Below are positions 21,421 through 33,039 of a stretch of DNA of 64,000 bases, one piece after another (position 1 is the stretch's first letter; every line of letters starts with the position of its first letter). A program made the translations under genes and the position numbers. The stretch spans positions 9,610,001 to 9,674,000 of the forward strand of contig NC_091973.1 of NCBI RefSeq assembly GCF_036711975.1. Reading direction: 5' to 3'. This DNA comes from Onthophagus taurus (taxonomy: Eukaryota > Arthropoda > Insecta > Coleoptera > Scarabaeidae). Under the pieces are notes generated by a model. It did not search any database. It saw only the letters and a program-made list of their open reading frames with translations, and was not told the origin of the DNA.

Positions 21421-22159
21421 ACAAAGCTTCTATTTCCATCACATTTGTATCTTTAACAAAAGAAGGACGAATATTATCAGAAGTTGATGGGCTTTCCTTT
21501 TCTGTGTTCTGTACAGGCCTATCCCGTTTGTATTTTTCTCTTTGTCTAGTAATTTCAACATTAGTGTTGCTGACTATTTCGTCTAATTTTTGCTGCGTTA
21601 ATGGATTTAGTATGTAATAGAAAATTAGCTTTGTTTCTCCTGATGTAGTTATTGGAGAGTTTGGATTGAGTCCCTTTAAACATACGGGATTGGAATTAGA
21701 AATAGTAAAAGAGTCGAGGCTAGACAGTTTTATTAAAGATATGGAAGCACCGGTGTGTTTTTCTTCCTCATGTAGAGGATGTAGAAGATTCTCGCACAGA
21801 TTTTCACCCATTGTCGTGACATTGTTGCATAAGTAACGAAAATCTTGTACGGCGTTTGAAGCTGTCTCCATGTCAGTGGTTATTCTTGTCTTATTTATAG
21901 TTGTATCGATGCGGAATAGACCTCTTTCAATCTTGACGTGTCCGATGTCTTCTATATATAACCCGGATTTCAAGTAGTGAACATTATAGTTAGCCGCCGT
22001 TGCATTTTGGATGGTGACCAATAACAGCATCATTGTAATTCCATTTGTGGAATTCGTTCTTGGTCGAGGTGGTAGATATTGAAGTCTTCCATTGTTACAG
22101 CTAATGTTCTCCTTTTGATGATCCTCATGATTTTTATCTTCAGTAGGGAGAGGAATCAA
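21407..22159 (-). pseudogene. BEL/Pao env-like segment fused to piggyBac N-terminus
   Basis: The frame continues from the Pao pol without change of phase. It begins with the pol tail, then a hydrophobic signal-like stretch (GITMMLLLVTIQNATA) and the family block SGLYIEDIGHV of insect F-like envelope proteins. Over the last third it turns into piggyBac: TQQKLDEIVSNTNVEITRQR and EIEALFGL, which lead into the piggyBac ORF at 21323. The join lies between about 21720 and 21600; no TTAA or terminal repeat marks it, so it arose by deletion or recombination. Truncated env, no transmembrane segment left. Confidence 0.7.
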
Positions 22160-22179
22160 ATTGTGGATGCTGCGTTTTA

Positions 22180-23750
22180 GTGTAGCACCTCCTGCCTTCT
22201 TGACAGTTACTACTCTTACGGTGCCATCGGCTGCGGGATGAGTTTCAGTAATTTTGGCTAATGGTCATTTGCCGGGGTCGACGATGTTATCTTTTAACAT
22301 TACCACATCTCCAGGTGGAAAATTTTCTTCCCGTGAAGTCCATTTTAATCTTTGTTGTAATCTACTCAGGTATTCTCGAGACCATGACTGCCAAAAGTCA
22401 CTTTTCATTTTTTGGACGAGTTTCCATCTTATCGAGAGATTCTCGTGTATATGTGACCTTTCTTCTGGTGGTGCGATGATTGGTCTTCCAATTAAAAAGT
22501 GACCTGGAGTAATTACTTCTTCTGTGACGTCTTCGCTGATTGACACGGGTGGTCGTGAATTCAAACAGGCTTCTATTTAATACAGCAACGTTGTTAACTC
22601 TTCAAAGGTAAGGGTTGAATCTCCAATTACACGTTTTAAATGGTGTGTAATTGATTTTACACCGGCTTCCCAAATTCCTCCGAAGTGAGGAGCTGCGGGC
22701 GGAATGAAGTGCCACTGAGTTCCTTGTACTGTCAGGGCATTTTGAACTTCGGGTTTTGACGTTATTGATGTTACTTCTCCTCCTAGTATTTTGTGAGCGC
22801 CTACGAAGTTCGTCCCATTGTCGCTGTACATGTGAGCACAGTGACCTCTTCTTGAGACAAATCTCCGGAACGCTGCTATAAATGCTTCTGTTGTCATATC
22901 GCTGACCGCTTCTGTATGGATCGCTCTGATGGTTAGACACACGAAGACTGCAATGTACCCCTTGTATGATTTGTAACCTCTTCCTTTCGTAGTCCTTATT
23001 TGAATGGGACCGGCATAGTCGACACCAGTGCGTGTAAATTGAGGAGATGGTGTGATTCTAGGGCTTGGTAATTCACCCATCAGCTGTTTGGCCGTCTCTG
23101 CCTTGTACCGTATGCATTCGTAGACTTCAAAAGTCCTTGTTATCTTACGAAGAAAAACACCCAATCATTGTTCTATATCATTCTCATCTCTCGACACTAC
23201 TAATACACAATGCGCACCGATCAACATTACATGGTGGAATCAATTAACTCTCGCACACCTTCGCAGAAGATTCTGGATTATCAATGGAAAGAGAGCAGTA
23301 GAAAAATGCATTCGAAATTGTGTAAAATAATTTCTTCTGTTTGTAACCAAGCTGGACCAGTCCACCACAATGAATACTTTGCTAATTTCTCGGGCTCAAT
23401 TCCACGTGATATGATGTCAGCTGGGTTATTGGCAGTATCTACGTGTCTCCAACAATCTTTTGCGATTAACCTGTTGATTTCTGCTACTCGATTTGCCACG
23501 AACGTTTTCCATCTTATCGGATCGCCTTTTATCCACGCTAACGTGTTTCTTAAATCCGGCCAAGTGACGACGGTGGTATTTTCTCTTAACTCCAGGATTG
23601 TAAGTGTTCGCTTGACGAGTTTGACCAGAAGAACCGCTGCGCATAGCTCTAGTCTTTGAAGAGTAATTTTTGATCGTGCTGGCGCCACTTTGGACTTTGC
23701 AGTGAGTAACGTTGTCCGTGACTGACCATCGTTTTCTATACATCTTATGT
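22180..23750 (-). pseudogene. BEL/Pao pol (RNase H, integrase, DUF5641), first copy
   Basis: Minus-strand order: the RNase H-like region of Pao at 23688-23281 (ITLQRLELCAAVLL, W.KGDPIRWKTFVANRVAEI, HVDTANNPADIISRG), integrase at 23164-22577 (TGVDYAGPI, AVFVCLTIRAIHTE, MYSDNGTNFVGA with an Asp, PHFGGIWEAGVKS), and the DUF5641 C-terminal domain at 22564-22180 (PGHFLIGRP, WSREYLSRLQQRLKW, GDVVMLKD). Integrase and DUF5641 share one frame, broken only by TAA at 22577 (the expected residue is Gln) and TGA at 22262 (expected Trp). A frameshift separates RNase H. RT, protease and gag are missing beyond 23750. Confidence 0.88.
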
Positions 23751-23774
23751 CTCCTCCACACTCTCGCGGAGTAG

Positions 23775-23798
23775 CTTCGACGAGTAACCTCGTCGAAG
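23775..23798. repeat. Perfect 10-bp hairpin
   Basis: CTTCGACGAG, a TAAC loop, and CTCGTCGAAG. It lies between the truncated Pao and the Harbinger transposase start and may belong to the Harbinger end. Confidence 0.6.
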
Positions 23799-23859
23799 TT
23801 GGTCAGAACGAGCAGCTCGTATCCACATTCTCGCGGGTCTTCACGAGAACTTCAGTACT

Positions 23860-24374
23860 ATGAGTGACACCGAATTGGTAGCAGCAGCTGTTGCTGCTAT
23901 TTGTGCGTATAATTTTTATAATTATGTAGACATTTATTTTAAGAAAACGATTAAAAAATCTTGGAGAAAAAAGAGATGGTGGATGTTGCCGATACATAAG
24001 AATAGAACGAGGTAGGTACGATTAATTTTTTGTAGGATTCAAAAATAGTATCAAAAGTTAGTGTATATTATTATTTAACTGCTGAATTACTTAATGAACC
24101 TTAATCAGGAGAATTCGAAAACTTTCATAGGATGTCTCCTCAAGATTTTGAATATCTTCTGCTTCAAATTGCTCCTTTAATTTCTAAGCAAGACACGCAA
24201 TTAAGGGATGCAATACCAGCGAAGGTTCGGCTAGCCATAACCTTGCGGGTTTTAGCTACCGGTGATTCATATAAAAGCCTTCACTTCCTATTTAAAGTAT
24301 CCAGCCAATCTATATTCAAAATTGTGCCGGAAGTCTGTTCAGCTCTCAACCAAGTTCTTAAAGATGATTGTAAG
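23860..24374 (+). pseudogene. PIF/Harbinger transposase (HARBI1-like), N-terminal exons
   Basis: Exon 1 (ATG at 23860, to 24011, donor GTAGGT) encodes MSDTELVAAAVAAICAYN and a basic KKSWRKKRWWMLPIHKNRT end. Exon 2, from the acceptor near 24108, contains RMSPQDFEYLLLQIAPLI, IPAKVRLAITLRVLATGDSY and SQSIFKIVPEVCSAL, the helix-turn-helix region of HARBI1-like transposases, and ends near a donor (AAG/GTAAGG, about 24372). The joining phase is off by one base. The DDE nuclease exons that should follow are absent: only about 110 bases separate this from the opposite-strand accessory gene, so the element is internally deleted. Confidence 0.8.
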
Positions 24375-24482
24375 GTAAGGAAAATATCACAAAAGAAATA
24401 TATTTTAAAGCACTTTAATGACATGAAAAGTAACTAATCTATAAAATCTATAACTAATCTGAAACTAATCTATAAAAAGTAA

Positions 24483-25045
24483 CTAACAGTTTTGAAATGC
24501 TTCGTTTATTACATTCCGTAAAGAATTTGCGGTGTTTTCATACTGTAAATTAGTACATTGTTGAAAAGAATGGGCGGGTTCGTAAGAACGTGACATCATA
24601 TTATGTACAGAAAATGGAGAAGGAAGTGATGAGGAAGAGGACTTAATTGAATATGGGCGACGACGTTGCACACTTCTGTTGTGAAATATTTGCTGTATTT
24701 CAAACATAACGTCTTCTTTATCATCATCGGATAGTTTTTTCAATTTTTTGGCAACAAGTTTACCGAACACGTCACACTCATCTTCAGAATCAGCTCTTTT
24801 ATTTTTATTACATTGTGTAGCGTATCAAATGCGGTTCTCATTTGTTTAGCTGCATCCTGAACTTCTGGTGGATCCGCCCGACGTCGAATGGTTTTGCTTG
24901 TACTTTTCCTTACTTGATCCTGTTGTATTTCCACTACATCGTTACCATTGTTACCATCTATTGGCAACATAGTATGTATATAAGGCAAATTTATACCGTG
25001 TTCGTAAATTCGTTGCGAATTTATTGCACATTCACTGTTTTGCAA
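24483..25045 (-). pseudogene. Harbinger accessory protein (MADF/BESS-like), C-terminal part
   Basis: Two overlapping frames, 25045-24740 and 24770-24483, hold a linker with KSTSKTIRRRADPPEVQDAA and a BESS-type motif (DVFGKLVAKKLKKLSDDDKE, IQQIFHNRSVQ) that typically mediates protein contacts in MADF-BESS proteins. PIF/Harbinger elements usually carry such a Myb/MADF partner that helps nuclear import and binding. The opposite orientation to the transposase fits that layout. The MADF domain itself is missing, and a frameshift lies near 24760. Confidence 0.65.
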
Positions 25046-25146
25046 CTACCTAACCTCAATCACATCACAACGAAATATTCTAGATTATCGACATTGTCGA
25101 CATCCTGTACATAGTTGACATATTGTGGACACGCGGACGTCAATAA

Positions 25147-25341
25147 TCAAAGTCGACGAGTCGACGCCCATCTCTGGGCACAATCAACCATACCTAAAGA
25201 GAGAACTAAAGACGTATCAAATGATATAATAAGATCTAAAAGTGTAGCGGACAATGCGGTTGTCCTGGTCGGACAATCAATCAAATAATCGAAGTGTATC
25301 TGAGCTTCCAGAGTTGAGCACATTAATGTTAAAATCTCCAA
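25147..25341 (-). pseudogene. LINE endonuclease (EEP) fragment
   Basis: The frame shows CPTRTTALSATLLDLIIS, the conserved stretch near the end of the apurinic-type endonuclease domain of non-LTR retrotransposons. It is too short to assign a clade and lies downstream of, and separate from, the next LINE piece. Confidence 0.55.
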
Positions 25342-25456
25342 AACAGAGAATTCGGTCAGTCAGGAGCAGGCAGTTCGCAACCGTGTCATATAGCTCTTAA
25401 CCTTGCACCGCAACCCTAAGGGGTACCTAAGGGGCCCTAAATGGTAGACAACGATA

Positions 25457-26408
25457 TCAAATTTCACCGTGTAGTCCAATGCTCTTAACCAACATTAATA
25501 CCTTGCTCGGTGAAAGGTCATTCAGATCCTTTGGGGAGATAAATTGCGACCCAAAAATCGAGAATCTGATACGGTTAACAGAAGGGCAGTGGCATAAAAC
25601 ATGCTCAACCGTCTCCGCTTTCTTCGCACATATACGGCATTGAACATCGTCGGCTGGATCCAACAAGTCGACAGTGCCCAGTAAAGACACCCATTAGAAC
25701 TTTAATGCTGCTACGAGCAAGTCCTAAAATATTCCCGGGTTTGACAGTGGCGATGTTAATAAACACCTTACATGTCTCATTCCAGGAGAACTGGTCCACA
25801 GTAGGCGAAGTCTCTCTTCAGCCCACAAGTGCTGGCCCCACAAACGGTTAGCGCTGCCCTCTCGTGCTAGCTCATCTGCCGCTTCATTTCCAGCAAGCCC
25901 AGATCAGAGAAACTTTGTTATCACAACTCAGTGTGTTTAATGTTCTCTTTTACTGTTTGAGAAAAGTCGTACTGTCATGTTCTTCACCCCTTTCTCAAGA
26001 AGGATTAGAGCACCCATGTCAATAGCAAATACTTCCGCCTGGAATACAGTACGTACCCAGGCTGTAAGCTTGCTTTACACGTTCGCTGTATGTATGTATG
26101 CTTAGGGGAGCATGTATGTATGCGTAATATTTACGCGCGCACTTAGGCCCCAGTGAACTAGAAACTATTCTGCTATCAAGCATATTGCGGATCCAATCCT
26201 CTATAGTTGCTTCCACTCCCCTGTCAAAAGCAGCTTTTTCAAGGGAATGTGGTATTGCGTTGTTAAACGTACCTTCTATATCCAGAAACGCACAAACCAA
26301 GATCTCTTTATCCTGGAGCGTCCTAGATACTCTACCAATCAAGTTGTGTAGAGCGAATTCTGCTGATTTTCCCGCTTTATAAGTGTAGTGTGGGTTATTC
26401 TTACACAC
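25457..26408 (-). pseudogene. LINE RT, RNase H and C-terminal zinc knuckle, decayed
   Basis: On the minus strand an RT piece at 26408-26019 (YKAGKSAEFALHNLIGRVS, AFLDIEGTFNNAIP) is followed by a jump to RNase H at about 26040-25870 (QAEVFAIDMGALILL; later GLAGNEAADELAREGS) and a C-terminal Cys-rich motif at 25650-25560 (CRICAKKAETVEHVLCHCP). This order, RT then RNase H then CCHC-like knuckle, is that of I/Jockey-group elements with RNase H. The RT catalytic YxDD region is deleted and several frame breaks are present. Confidence 0.8.
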
Positions 26409-27094
26409 ACATCCATGCAGGGTGCCCTGTTAAGAGTACGGATCGGCTGTATCTCGACAACGGTAAGGTCTAGAGGTTTGGGAAAAAATCCTTATAGGCA
26501 AAGTGGGCAAGAGAAATAGCTGGAAATTATTTTGAAGTTCATAATTCGACCGCTAGGAGGGTTAACTGCCATAGAGAAACATAAAATTCCGGCTATCTCA
26601 AAAAGTTAGACGATATGCTAAAACTTTGAGAACACTATTTAGTAGCTTGGATAATACCGCATCGCTTTTGTTTTGCAATATTTCTCATATCTGTCATAAT
26701 AAGGGAGGGGAGGGCCAATGCGTTTTCAAATGTTTATATTTTAATATCTCCTGGACCATTCAACCGATTTGAATATTTTTGGTCTTGTTTGCAACAGCAT
26801 TTTATGCTCTTTTAAAAGATATTTTCAGTAAGACCGCTTTGTTTAAAATGCTTTTTTGGCAACCAGAAAGGTTGAGATATCCAAACGTCGAGGACGGGAA
26901 AATGGTAGATGAGAATTTGTTATTATACGATGTTTAACGTTATGCAAGACAGGCATTGAAAAATCTGGAGCAGAAGTCAAGTTCGGGAAAGATTTTAGAA
27001 GTTTAGTAAATTGAGTTTGAATAGAAAACAGTTTAGGACTAGGTATGTTAGAATGTATATAATATTAGTGTCAAATTAGTGTCACCAAATTTAT
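26409..27094. other. Interval without a recognised gene
   Basis: Nothing coding was recognised. The segment 26580-26900 has the look of a dispersed non-coding repeat, but no second copy was found here. Confidence 0.4.
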
Positions 27095-27451
27095 CTAAAA
27101 TCTGCGCCTATAATTGGTTTGGTAATCAGCCACAGTAAAAACGAAAGAAAAATTTCTGCGCAAATTTAAAGATAGAGTCAATATTTTCTTACTGTAGGTA
27201 TTGATTGTAGACCAATTAGTTGCTGAAGGATATGAAGTTGAATCTTTTTTTAAAAATGGGAAAAGTTTAAATGTTAAAACGGATATGTCAGTACCTGTAT
27301 CGATAAGAAAATTTAGATTGTTATTATCGTCGTAGATAAAAAGACGATGACTAATAAGATTAATTGATGGATGATGTGAATTACGTTGAATTGTTAAAAC
27401 TAAATTTTTACTTGAAGGACTCTTTTCTATTGACTCTCTACAAATTAACAT
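27095..27451 (-). pseudogene. Gypsy aspartic protease fragment
   Basis: The protein has RLFIYDDNNNLNFLIDTGTD followed by ISVLTFKLFP: the catalytic D-T-G of a retropepsin in the Gypsy context. No RT follows on the minus strand below 27095, so this is an isolated piece, and it ends a few residues after the last recognisable motif. Confidence 0.75.
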
Positions 27452-28391
27452 TTTTTAAGATAAATAATAAATTGATATTAATTTTGATTTATCTTTCAGA
27501 TGACGCTGCCTGCCTTAAAAAAACTCCCTTAAATTAGTCATATCTTTTTCATCGTTAAAATTTTTACAACTCACACAACTTGAAATAGTTTCTCCGACAT
27601 TTTTACATAAATTTGTTATACCTACCAATCTTCTCTAAAGTTCGCCGTTTCCAAGATAATAACTGTTTAAGAGTACTTTGCAAAATTTACTATGCTCAGT
27701 AAACATTAGTTTTCGTTGAAATTGATTTTATTTGGTCAAACACTAGATTAACACTGGCTAATTGGCATTAATACTACAGTATTAATGCTAATTGCAAGTG
27801 GAAATTATTAAAGAAAAACGAAAATAAAGTATTAATTTCAACAATATGTATCTTCGTTATTATTAACAATTGGACTAAGATAAGTTAATAATAAAAAGTA
27901 AATGAAAAAACGATGAAATGAATTTTCTTATTTTATTTATTTTCGGTGCTACATGTTTCGAAATCTAATAGGTTTCTTCTTCAGGCACGACTGAAAAATA
28001 CAACGAAAAATTGAGTTGAGGATCTAAATTTTCAAAATGAACTAAAAATCTTTAAATTATAATAGAAAATTAATACGGTGACATGTTAAAAATTACCGTC
28101 AAACGTGAGAAGCACGTGTTTCTCGAGGTTGTAGAGGAGGTTTTCGGAGCACTTACACTAATAAACCAAATAAAACTAGTTTAAAGTGACAACAGAAAAA
28201 AATACTATCAATAGTCTAAAATATGTTAAAATAAAATCCAAAAAAAATTAAAATTAAATGTATATGAGATGATACTAAACGTTTGAGATGGACACGTATG
28301 ACTGAACGATACAAAACAAGACGGAATGCGTAAGCGGACATGCGTAATATAAAGTTGGAAGCGTGAAATTGACATATCAGAAGGCAAACAA
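27452..28391. other. Interval with possible Penelope-type 3' sequence
   Basis: No ORF was recognised. The stretch 27948-28000 (TGTTTCGAAATCTAATAGG, then TTTCTTCTTCAGGCACGAC) resembles the coding end of GIY-YIG-bearing Penelope elements or their flanks. The call is weak. Confidence 0.3.
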
Positions 28392-28647
28392 TTAAGAAAA
28401 TATTTTCTAAAATTAAAGGTCTTAAAATCTAATTAGTAGACTTTTATCGTATTACAAAGTATTGTCAAAGTTAGAGACTAGAGGACACTAGAGGGATTAT
28501 AAAAATTTGATAAAAAACCTGTTATTATTAAGCTCAGTTATATCGTTGAGTAGAAGGGATTTATTTTGAGTGTGAATATAGTATTCTTCATATAGATCTA
28601 GCTATTTTGATTTTTCGACTTTTTCAGTAAAGAAACACAACTGAAAT

Positions 28648-28911
28648 CTATTTGTGTTTAGAGGTGCTCATTTGTTTGTATATAATTGAAGAATCTTTAG
28701 TTAAGTGTTCTTCGAAACGTGTATGTAAAGTTCGCCCAGTCTGTCCAACGTATATTTTATCACAATCTCCACATTTAATCCTGTAAACACCACTTTGGTC
28801 TTTGATATCGAATTTGTTTCTTATTATATAGAAGTGATCTGAGTCTGTTTCATTTGTGTTGGTGCTGGCCCACATTGCGTGGTGAGCATTGGCGTCGCAT
28901 CCAACAATCAC
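28648..28911 (-). pseudogene. Chimeric frame: LINE endonuclease piece joined to Penelope GIY-YIG nuclease, copy 1
   Basis: The first part, IVGCDANAHHAMWASTNTNE, is the catalytic region of an EEP endonuclease (Asp and His of GCDANAHH). After about 14 residues the frame becomes GVYRIKCGDCDKIYVGQTGR followed by T..TRFEEH, the GIY-YIG fold of Penelope-like retroelements with its Arg and Glu. Both are DNA-cutting domains but of unrelated folds. The joining is in frame. Here the GIY-YIG part is open, while the endonuclease is cut short by the deletion near 28931. No RT is attached. Confidence 0.75.
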
Positions 28912-29727
28912 TTGTAGGTTATTCCTTCGGCCATCCTGTTGGCGGATGCTCTGAGATTAAACATACATTAATGTTGTTCCTGATAAGTAAGCAAACGCTG
29001 GGTCTATCCCCCGACACGTGCGGAAATCCTTCCTCGGCCTGGTTTCACACCTGGTGATCTCTTTACGCTCTTGGTGCTTGTTGCCGCTGAGGCTGATGAT
29101 GGAAACAGGGCGACTGTCACGCCCCCTATTCTTATCCTATCAAACACATTTTAAAATTATCAAAAAATTAAACACAATATTTTATTTAGAAACAGAAATA
29201 AAAACGCAATGTTAAACCTTTTATAAAAATACTGGAATATTCAGTAATAGAATATGAATAACTTGGGAAATTAAACAATTAAAATTCATTACTTGTGATT
29301 ACTAGCTGATCCCAGCATGCCATTAGCCAACCTTCTAAGTTCTGGTAGTGTTTCAATTATACATTGGGCAATACTTTCTAGTATGAGCACAATCACTGTC
29401 TGCATAACAATACGGACACTTCAACTCTATCAAAACCGGGCATGAAACTTTACCTGTGGAATCTTTCAACGAATGACTTTCATAAAATTTTCGTTCTTCT
29501 GAATTTCAAAGACAATAAGTACAAGACTCTTCTTGGTATGGTGGAACCGTTTACGGTGGAATTGTTTCCATTGAGGAAATTATACCACTTATGTTTAGCT
29601 TCCTGTTCTGCGATAGCTTGTCTTTAAAATGCCTCTTTCATTTTTTTCACGTAATAATCCATTGGTCTTTGTTGTTAATTAAAAAGTAACAACGTGATGG
29701 TATTATTAATGTAGTATTATGTAGAAT

Positions 29728-29925
29728 TTATTTATGTAGTATTATGTAGTAGTTATTTATAACAACATACGAGTCAGGCAGAATTTCAGCTGAAACAATT
29801 CCGGGGTGCAGCCAATTTTCCGCTAAGCAGATCACATCAAAGTCGACATTTAATGAGTTATTGAATACAATCGGTAGTCTGCCACGAATACGCACATTCT
29901 GATAATAAAAAGAAAATAAATGCAT
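29728..29925 (-). pseudogene. LINE endonuclease N-terminus, copy 1
   Basis: The start FSFYYQNVR, then DVICLAENWLHPGIVSAEI and DSYVVI, match the N-terminal beta-strand and catalytic Glu (AENWL) of EEP endonucleases in Jockey/CR1-type LINEs. It is followed by about 800 bases of non-coding sequence before the next endonuclease piece at 28911. Confidence 0.75.
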
Positions 29926-30007
29926 GGCGTTTAATAAATTACAACAAATTGACCTAATAGTTTACATACGTGAAATATTCCTCTCGTTCCCTATCTCAAT
30001 CAGAGGG

Positions 30008-30613
30008 GAATAGTCGGTTTGTCGTACAAAAATTTTACAATCGCGGGTCCATATATGTTTGTAATTTTTTTCTTTACCAATCATAGTAAGGGTTCGTTCA
30101 CAAAGCATCTTTCACCGACGCCATCAATCTTCATGCCCGGTGATGAACCCGAGGGCAAGGATTTTCTCTTCTGGATGCAGGCTGCGAGGAACTACGATGG
30201 ACCTTGGATTTGAATTCTTTGGTGTTAGGTATTATGGGCTTAAGTCAAAAATTGTAGTTTTCCACAAAATGAGTTTGAAAGTTCTATAATTATTCGTAAA
30301 TCGCATTATTTTTTTATAGAAGTAACAACAGCACCAATTCATTACCGAAATGGTAGTTGATAGCTAGGTTACAACATTTAAGAAAAAAAATGAATATTTA
30401 CTTGAATTTGGCTGACTTAAGTCTTCAAGACCGTCTGATTAATAACTACCTGTATTTATTTTGTTTGACGTAAGGACTTAAGTCAAGCAAAAAAACGGCG
30501 CTGAATGATTACATTTTTATTCAATAACAAAATGTTGGAATAATCAAAATAAAGTATATGTTTGTAACACGAAACAAAAAGAATAACGACGCCAGCGTCC
30601 TTAAGAGAAATCC
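30008..30613. other. Interval without a gene
   Basis: No coding pattern was recognised between duplication copy 1 and the DUF7869-like remnant. Confidence 0.4.
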
Positions 30614-31185
30614 TTAAATGTCTTCTTCTTCTACTTGTTCTATCAAATCGGGATCATTATCAATGGCAGTCTCAGAAGATGGTAAATTTTTATAGAATTC
30701 GTGAAATACAGGTGGTACAAATCGTAATAATGCACACAAATCGTTTTTCTTATCAACCGAAATTGGAAGTAAACTTCTGTATCTTTGCTGGAGGGGATAA
30801 TTCTTCAAGTTGTGGAGTTTTCCCCTTCTTAGGAAACTTAGCACTTTAAAATCCTCAGTGTCGCTTAAAAAGTTTTTGTAGTGTACGACACCTGTTTCTT
30901 TATATTGAAGCCATTGTACAAGCGGCCACAAGAATGGTTCACCAGATAAATTTTTTTTTTCGGCATACCAATACAGTCTTTAGTAAATGAGCAAAGTCAA
31001 AAAATTCGTTCTGTTCCATCTCATGAACCTTGAACTGGTTCTTTCTCCCTGTTCCTTTGACCAACTGGAACCAATCGTGTGGGTGGAAAATAGGTGTTTC
31101 AATTTTTTTTTCTGTTTCTCTATCATGGAGTGATCGATGTCACATTCTATGTGAGTATGGCCTGGTACTAGGAACTTGTGATTGA
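30614..31185 (-). pseudogene. DUF7869-like transposon protein remnant
   Basis: From about 31160 the minus strand reads HKFLVPGHTHIECDIDHSMI, the conserved block of the DUF7869 proteins that occur in insect and other animal mobile elements, then HPHDWFQLVKGTGRKNQFKV and FDFAHLLKTVLV. After a frameshift near 30950 the frame 30931-30614 gives PLVQWLQY and the tail LRRGKLHNLK, LLPISVDKKNDLCALLRFVPP. An acidic end follows. The enzymatic function is not known to me. At least two frame breaks are present. Confidence 0.6.
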
Positions 31186-31206
31186 TTATAAGGTGGGAAA
31201 TTCCCT

Positions 31207-32912
31207 TTGCACCTTTACGAACATGGCAGCAACATGACTATTTTTGTTCTGCCCTCCACATGTGATATTCCACCTCAGCACCTGGTAACACAATGGGAAA
31301 ACTTTAAGCAACAAATAACTTTAGTATCAAATCTCGAAATACCTCGCTTCATGTCATCTAGTGATTATAAAACTTGTGAGCTTCACCTCTTTTGTGACGC
31401 CTCTGAGGTGGGATATGCTACTGCAACTTACTTACGTTATCAAGATCAAGATGAATTCATTAAAACTAAAAAAATGTTTGACGTTTCGGATGCCATGTTG
31501 CAACCTTCTTCAGAAACAAGTTCGAAGTGTCACTTCAAACGTCAAAAATTTTTTCAAAAAACGCACGTCTTATCTACCTTTGAAATTCAAAACTCCCTTC
31601 ATGTTTTCATCATTCAGAGTCAATATTTTTCTGATCTCATTCAATCCATTCATCATAACCAAACGCCGAAGAAACCTTATCGACAGCTCCCTCCGTTCAT
31701 CGATAGAGGGTTGCTCAGTGTGGGTGGTCGGTTACGTTGTGCTGAAATACCATTCGAGCATAAACATCAATTATTATTACCGCAAAATTTTCGGTTAACA
31801 CAACAAATAATGGAAGAAACACATCATAAATTTATATATCCTGGTCTTCTAACTTTATCATCATTACTACCACAACAATGTTGAATTTTATCTCTAAGAA
31901 GTGCTAATTATCAAGTCCTATCACGATGTATTCGTTGTTTTCGTGCGAAACCCAGATCGTATGTTCCAATGATTGCAGATCTTCTTAGCTTCCGAGTCAC
32001 AGAATTAAAACCTTGCGCTGTGGTCGGGGTTGATTTTGCTGGTCCCATATATACAACCATGCATCGAGCAAGAGGAGTGCGATCGGTGAAGTCATATATT
32101 TGTGATTTTGTGTGTACATCCATTAAAGCGCTCCATTTAGAGTTGGTTTCAGATCTCTCTACCGATGCTTTCATCGCGGCTCTACGGAGATTCATCTCAA
32201 GACGAGGTAACTGTACAACCAGTTTTAGTGACCATGGAACTAACTTTATTGGTGCTAACAACAAATAACAAGAATTGGCTACAGATACTGGTTCCAAATT
32301 TGGTATCCAATGGAAATTTAATCCTCCAAGTGCACCACATTTCAATGGATTGAGTGAAGCAGGTGTGAAGTCCGTAAAAAATCATTTAATTAGAGCTATC
32401 GGTACCTAGATGCTTACCTTTGAGGAGGTTTACACAGGAGGTCCTAACGCAAGTAGAGGCAGTACTTAATTCAAGACCACTGTGTTCTTTGTTATCAGAT
32501 CCTAACGATTTGCTATCATTAACACCTTCTCATTTTTTGTGTGTAGGACCATTAAACTCTGCGATTCCAGATCCGGTCGTCACGGATATTCCTTTGAATC
32601 ATTTAAACTGATCGAATCTTTTACAGCGGATGATCCAAGATTTTTGCGGCCGCTGGAAAATTGAATATCTACACACATTACAACAAAGACGCAAATGGGA
32701 TTAGTCAGTACCTCCAATTGAAAATGGTGTATTATGGTGGTGTATTAGAAGTAATCAAAGATGATCAACATTCACCGATGCACTGGATCACTGGGAGAGT
32801 TACTAAAACATACGCCGGACTCGATGGAAATGTGCGCGTTGTTGATATAAAAACCGTTAACGGTTGTTTGCAGCGCCCCGTGGCGAAAATTTGTATTTTG
32901 CCATTCGATTAA
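31207..32912 (+). pseudogene. BEL/Pao pol remnant, second copy
   Basis: Plus-strand order: the end of the RT/A17 region (IPRFMSSSDYKTCELHLFCD, ASEVGYATATYLR), a jump to the integrase zinc-binding part (QLPPFIDRGLLSVGGRL, EETHHKFIYPG), the integrase core at 31969-32268 (VGVDFAGPIY, FCTSIKALHLELVSDLSTD-like, FSDHGTNFIGA with Asn/Asp changed around SDHG), WKFNPPSAPHFNGLSEAGVK, then DUF5641 at 32420-32912 (VEAVLNSRPL, LTPSHFL, WITGRVTKTYAG, RPVAKICILPFD). Several stops and frame changes, and an internal deletion near 31460, show it is dead. Confidence 0.85.
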
Positions 32913-32989
32913 ATTATCGACTTACTTGTGTTTCGTCCCTCATTGTTTTTGTTAATTCATTATATTAACATTTTTTGATGCTTCGTATT

Positions 32990-33039
32990 TTATTGTTGTA
33001 AAAAATATTAACAATAATGTATATTTTTTACAACAATAA
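32990..33039. repeat. 19-bp hairpin downstream of Pao
   Basis: TTATTGTTGTAAAAAATAT and its exact reverse complement flank a 12-base loop. It sits about 80 bases after the pol stop, in the expected LTR region, and could act in transcript termination or be chance in AT-rich sequence. Confidence 0.6.

Larger units (their letters stand above)
28392..30007 (-). repeat. Segmental direct duplication, copy 1
   Basis: This block matches 33845-35625 almost base by base from TAAGAAAATAT to the CTCTCGTTCCCTATCT end. Copy 1 lacks about 135 bases of the endonuclease region (near 28931-28950) that copy 2 keeps, and has other small indels. Both copies carry the same two LINE endonuclease pieces and the GIY-YIG segment, so these were already assembled before duplication. 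Confidence 0.9.
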
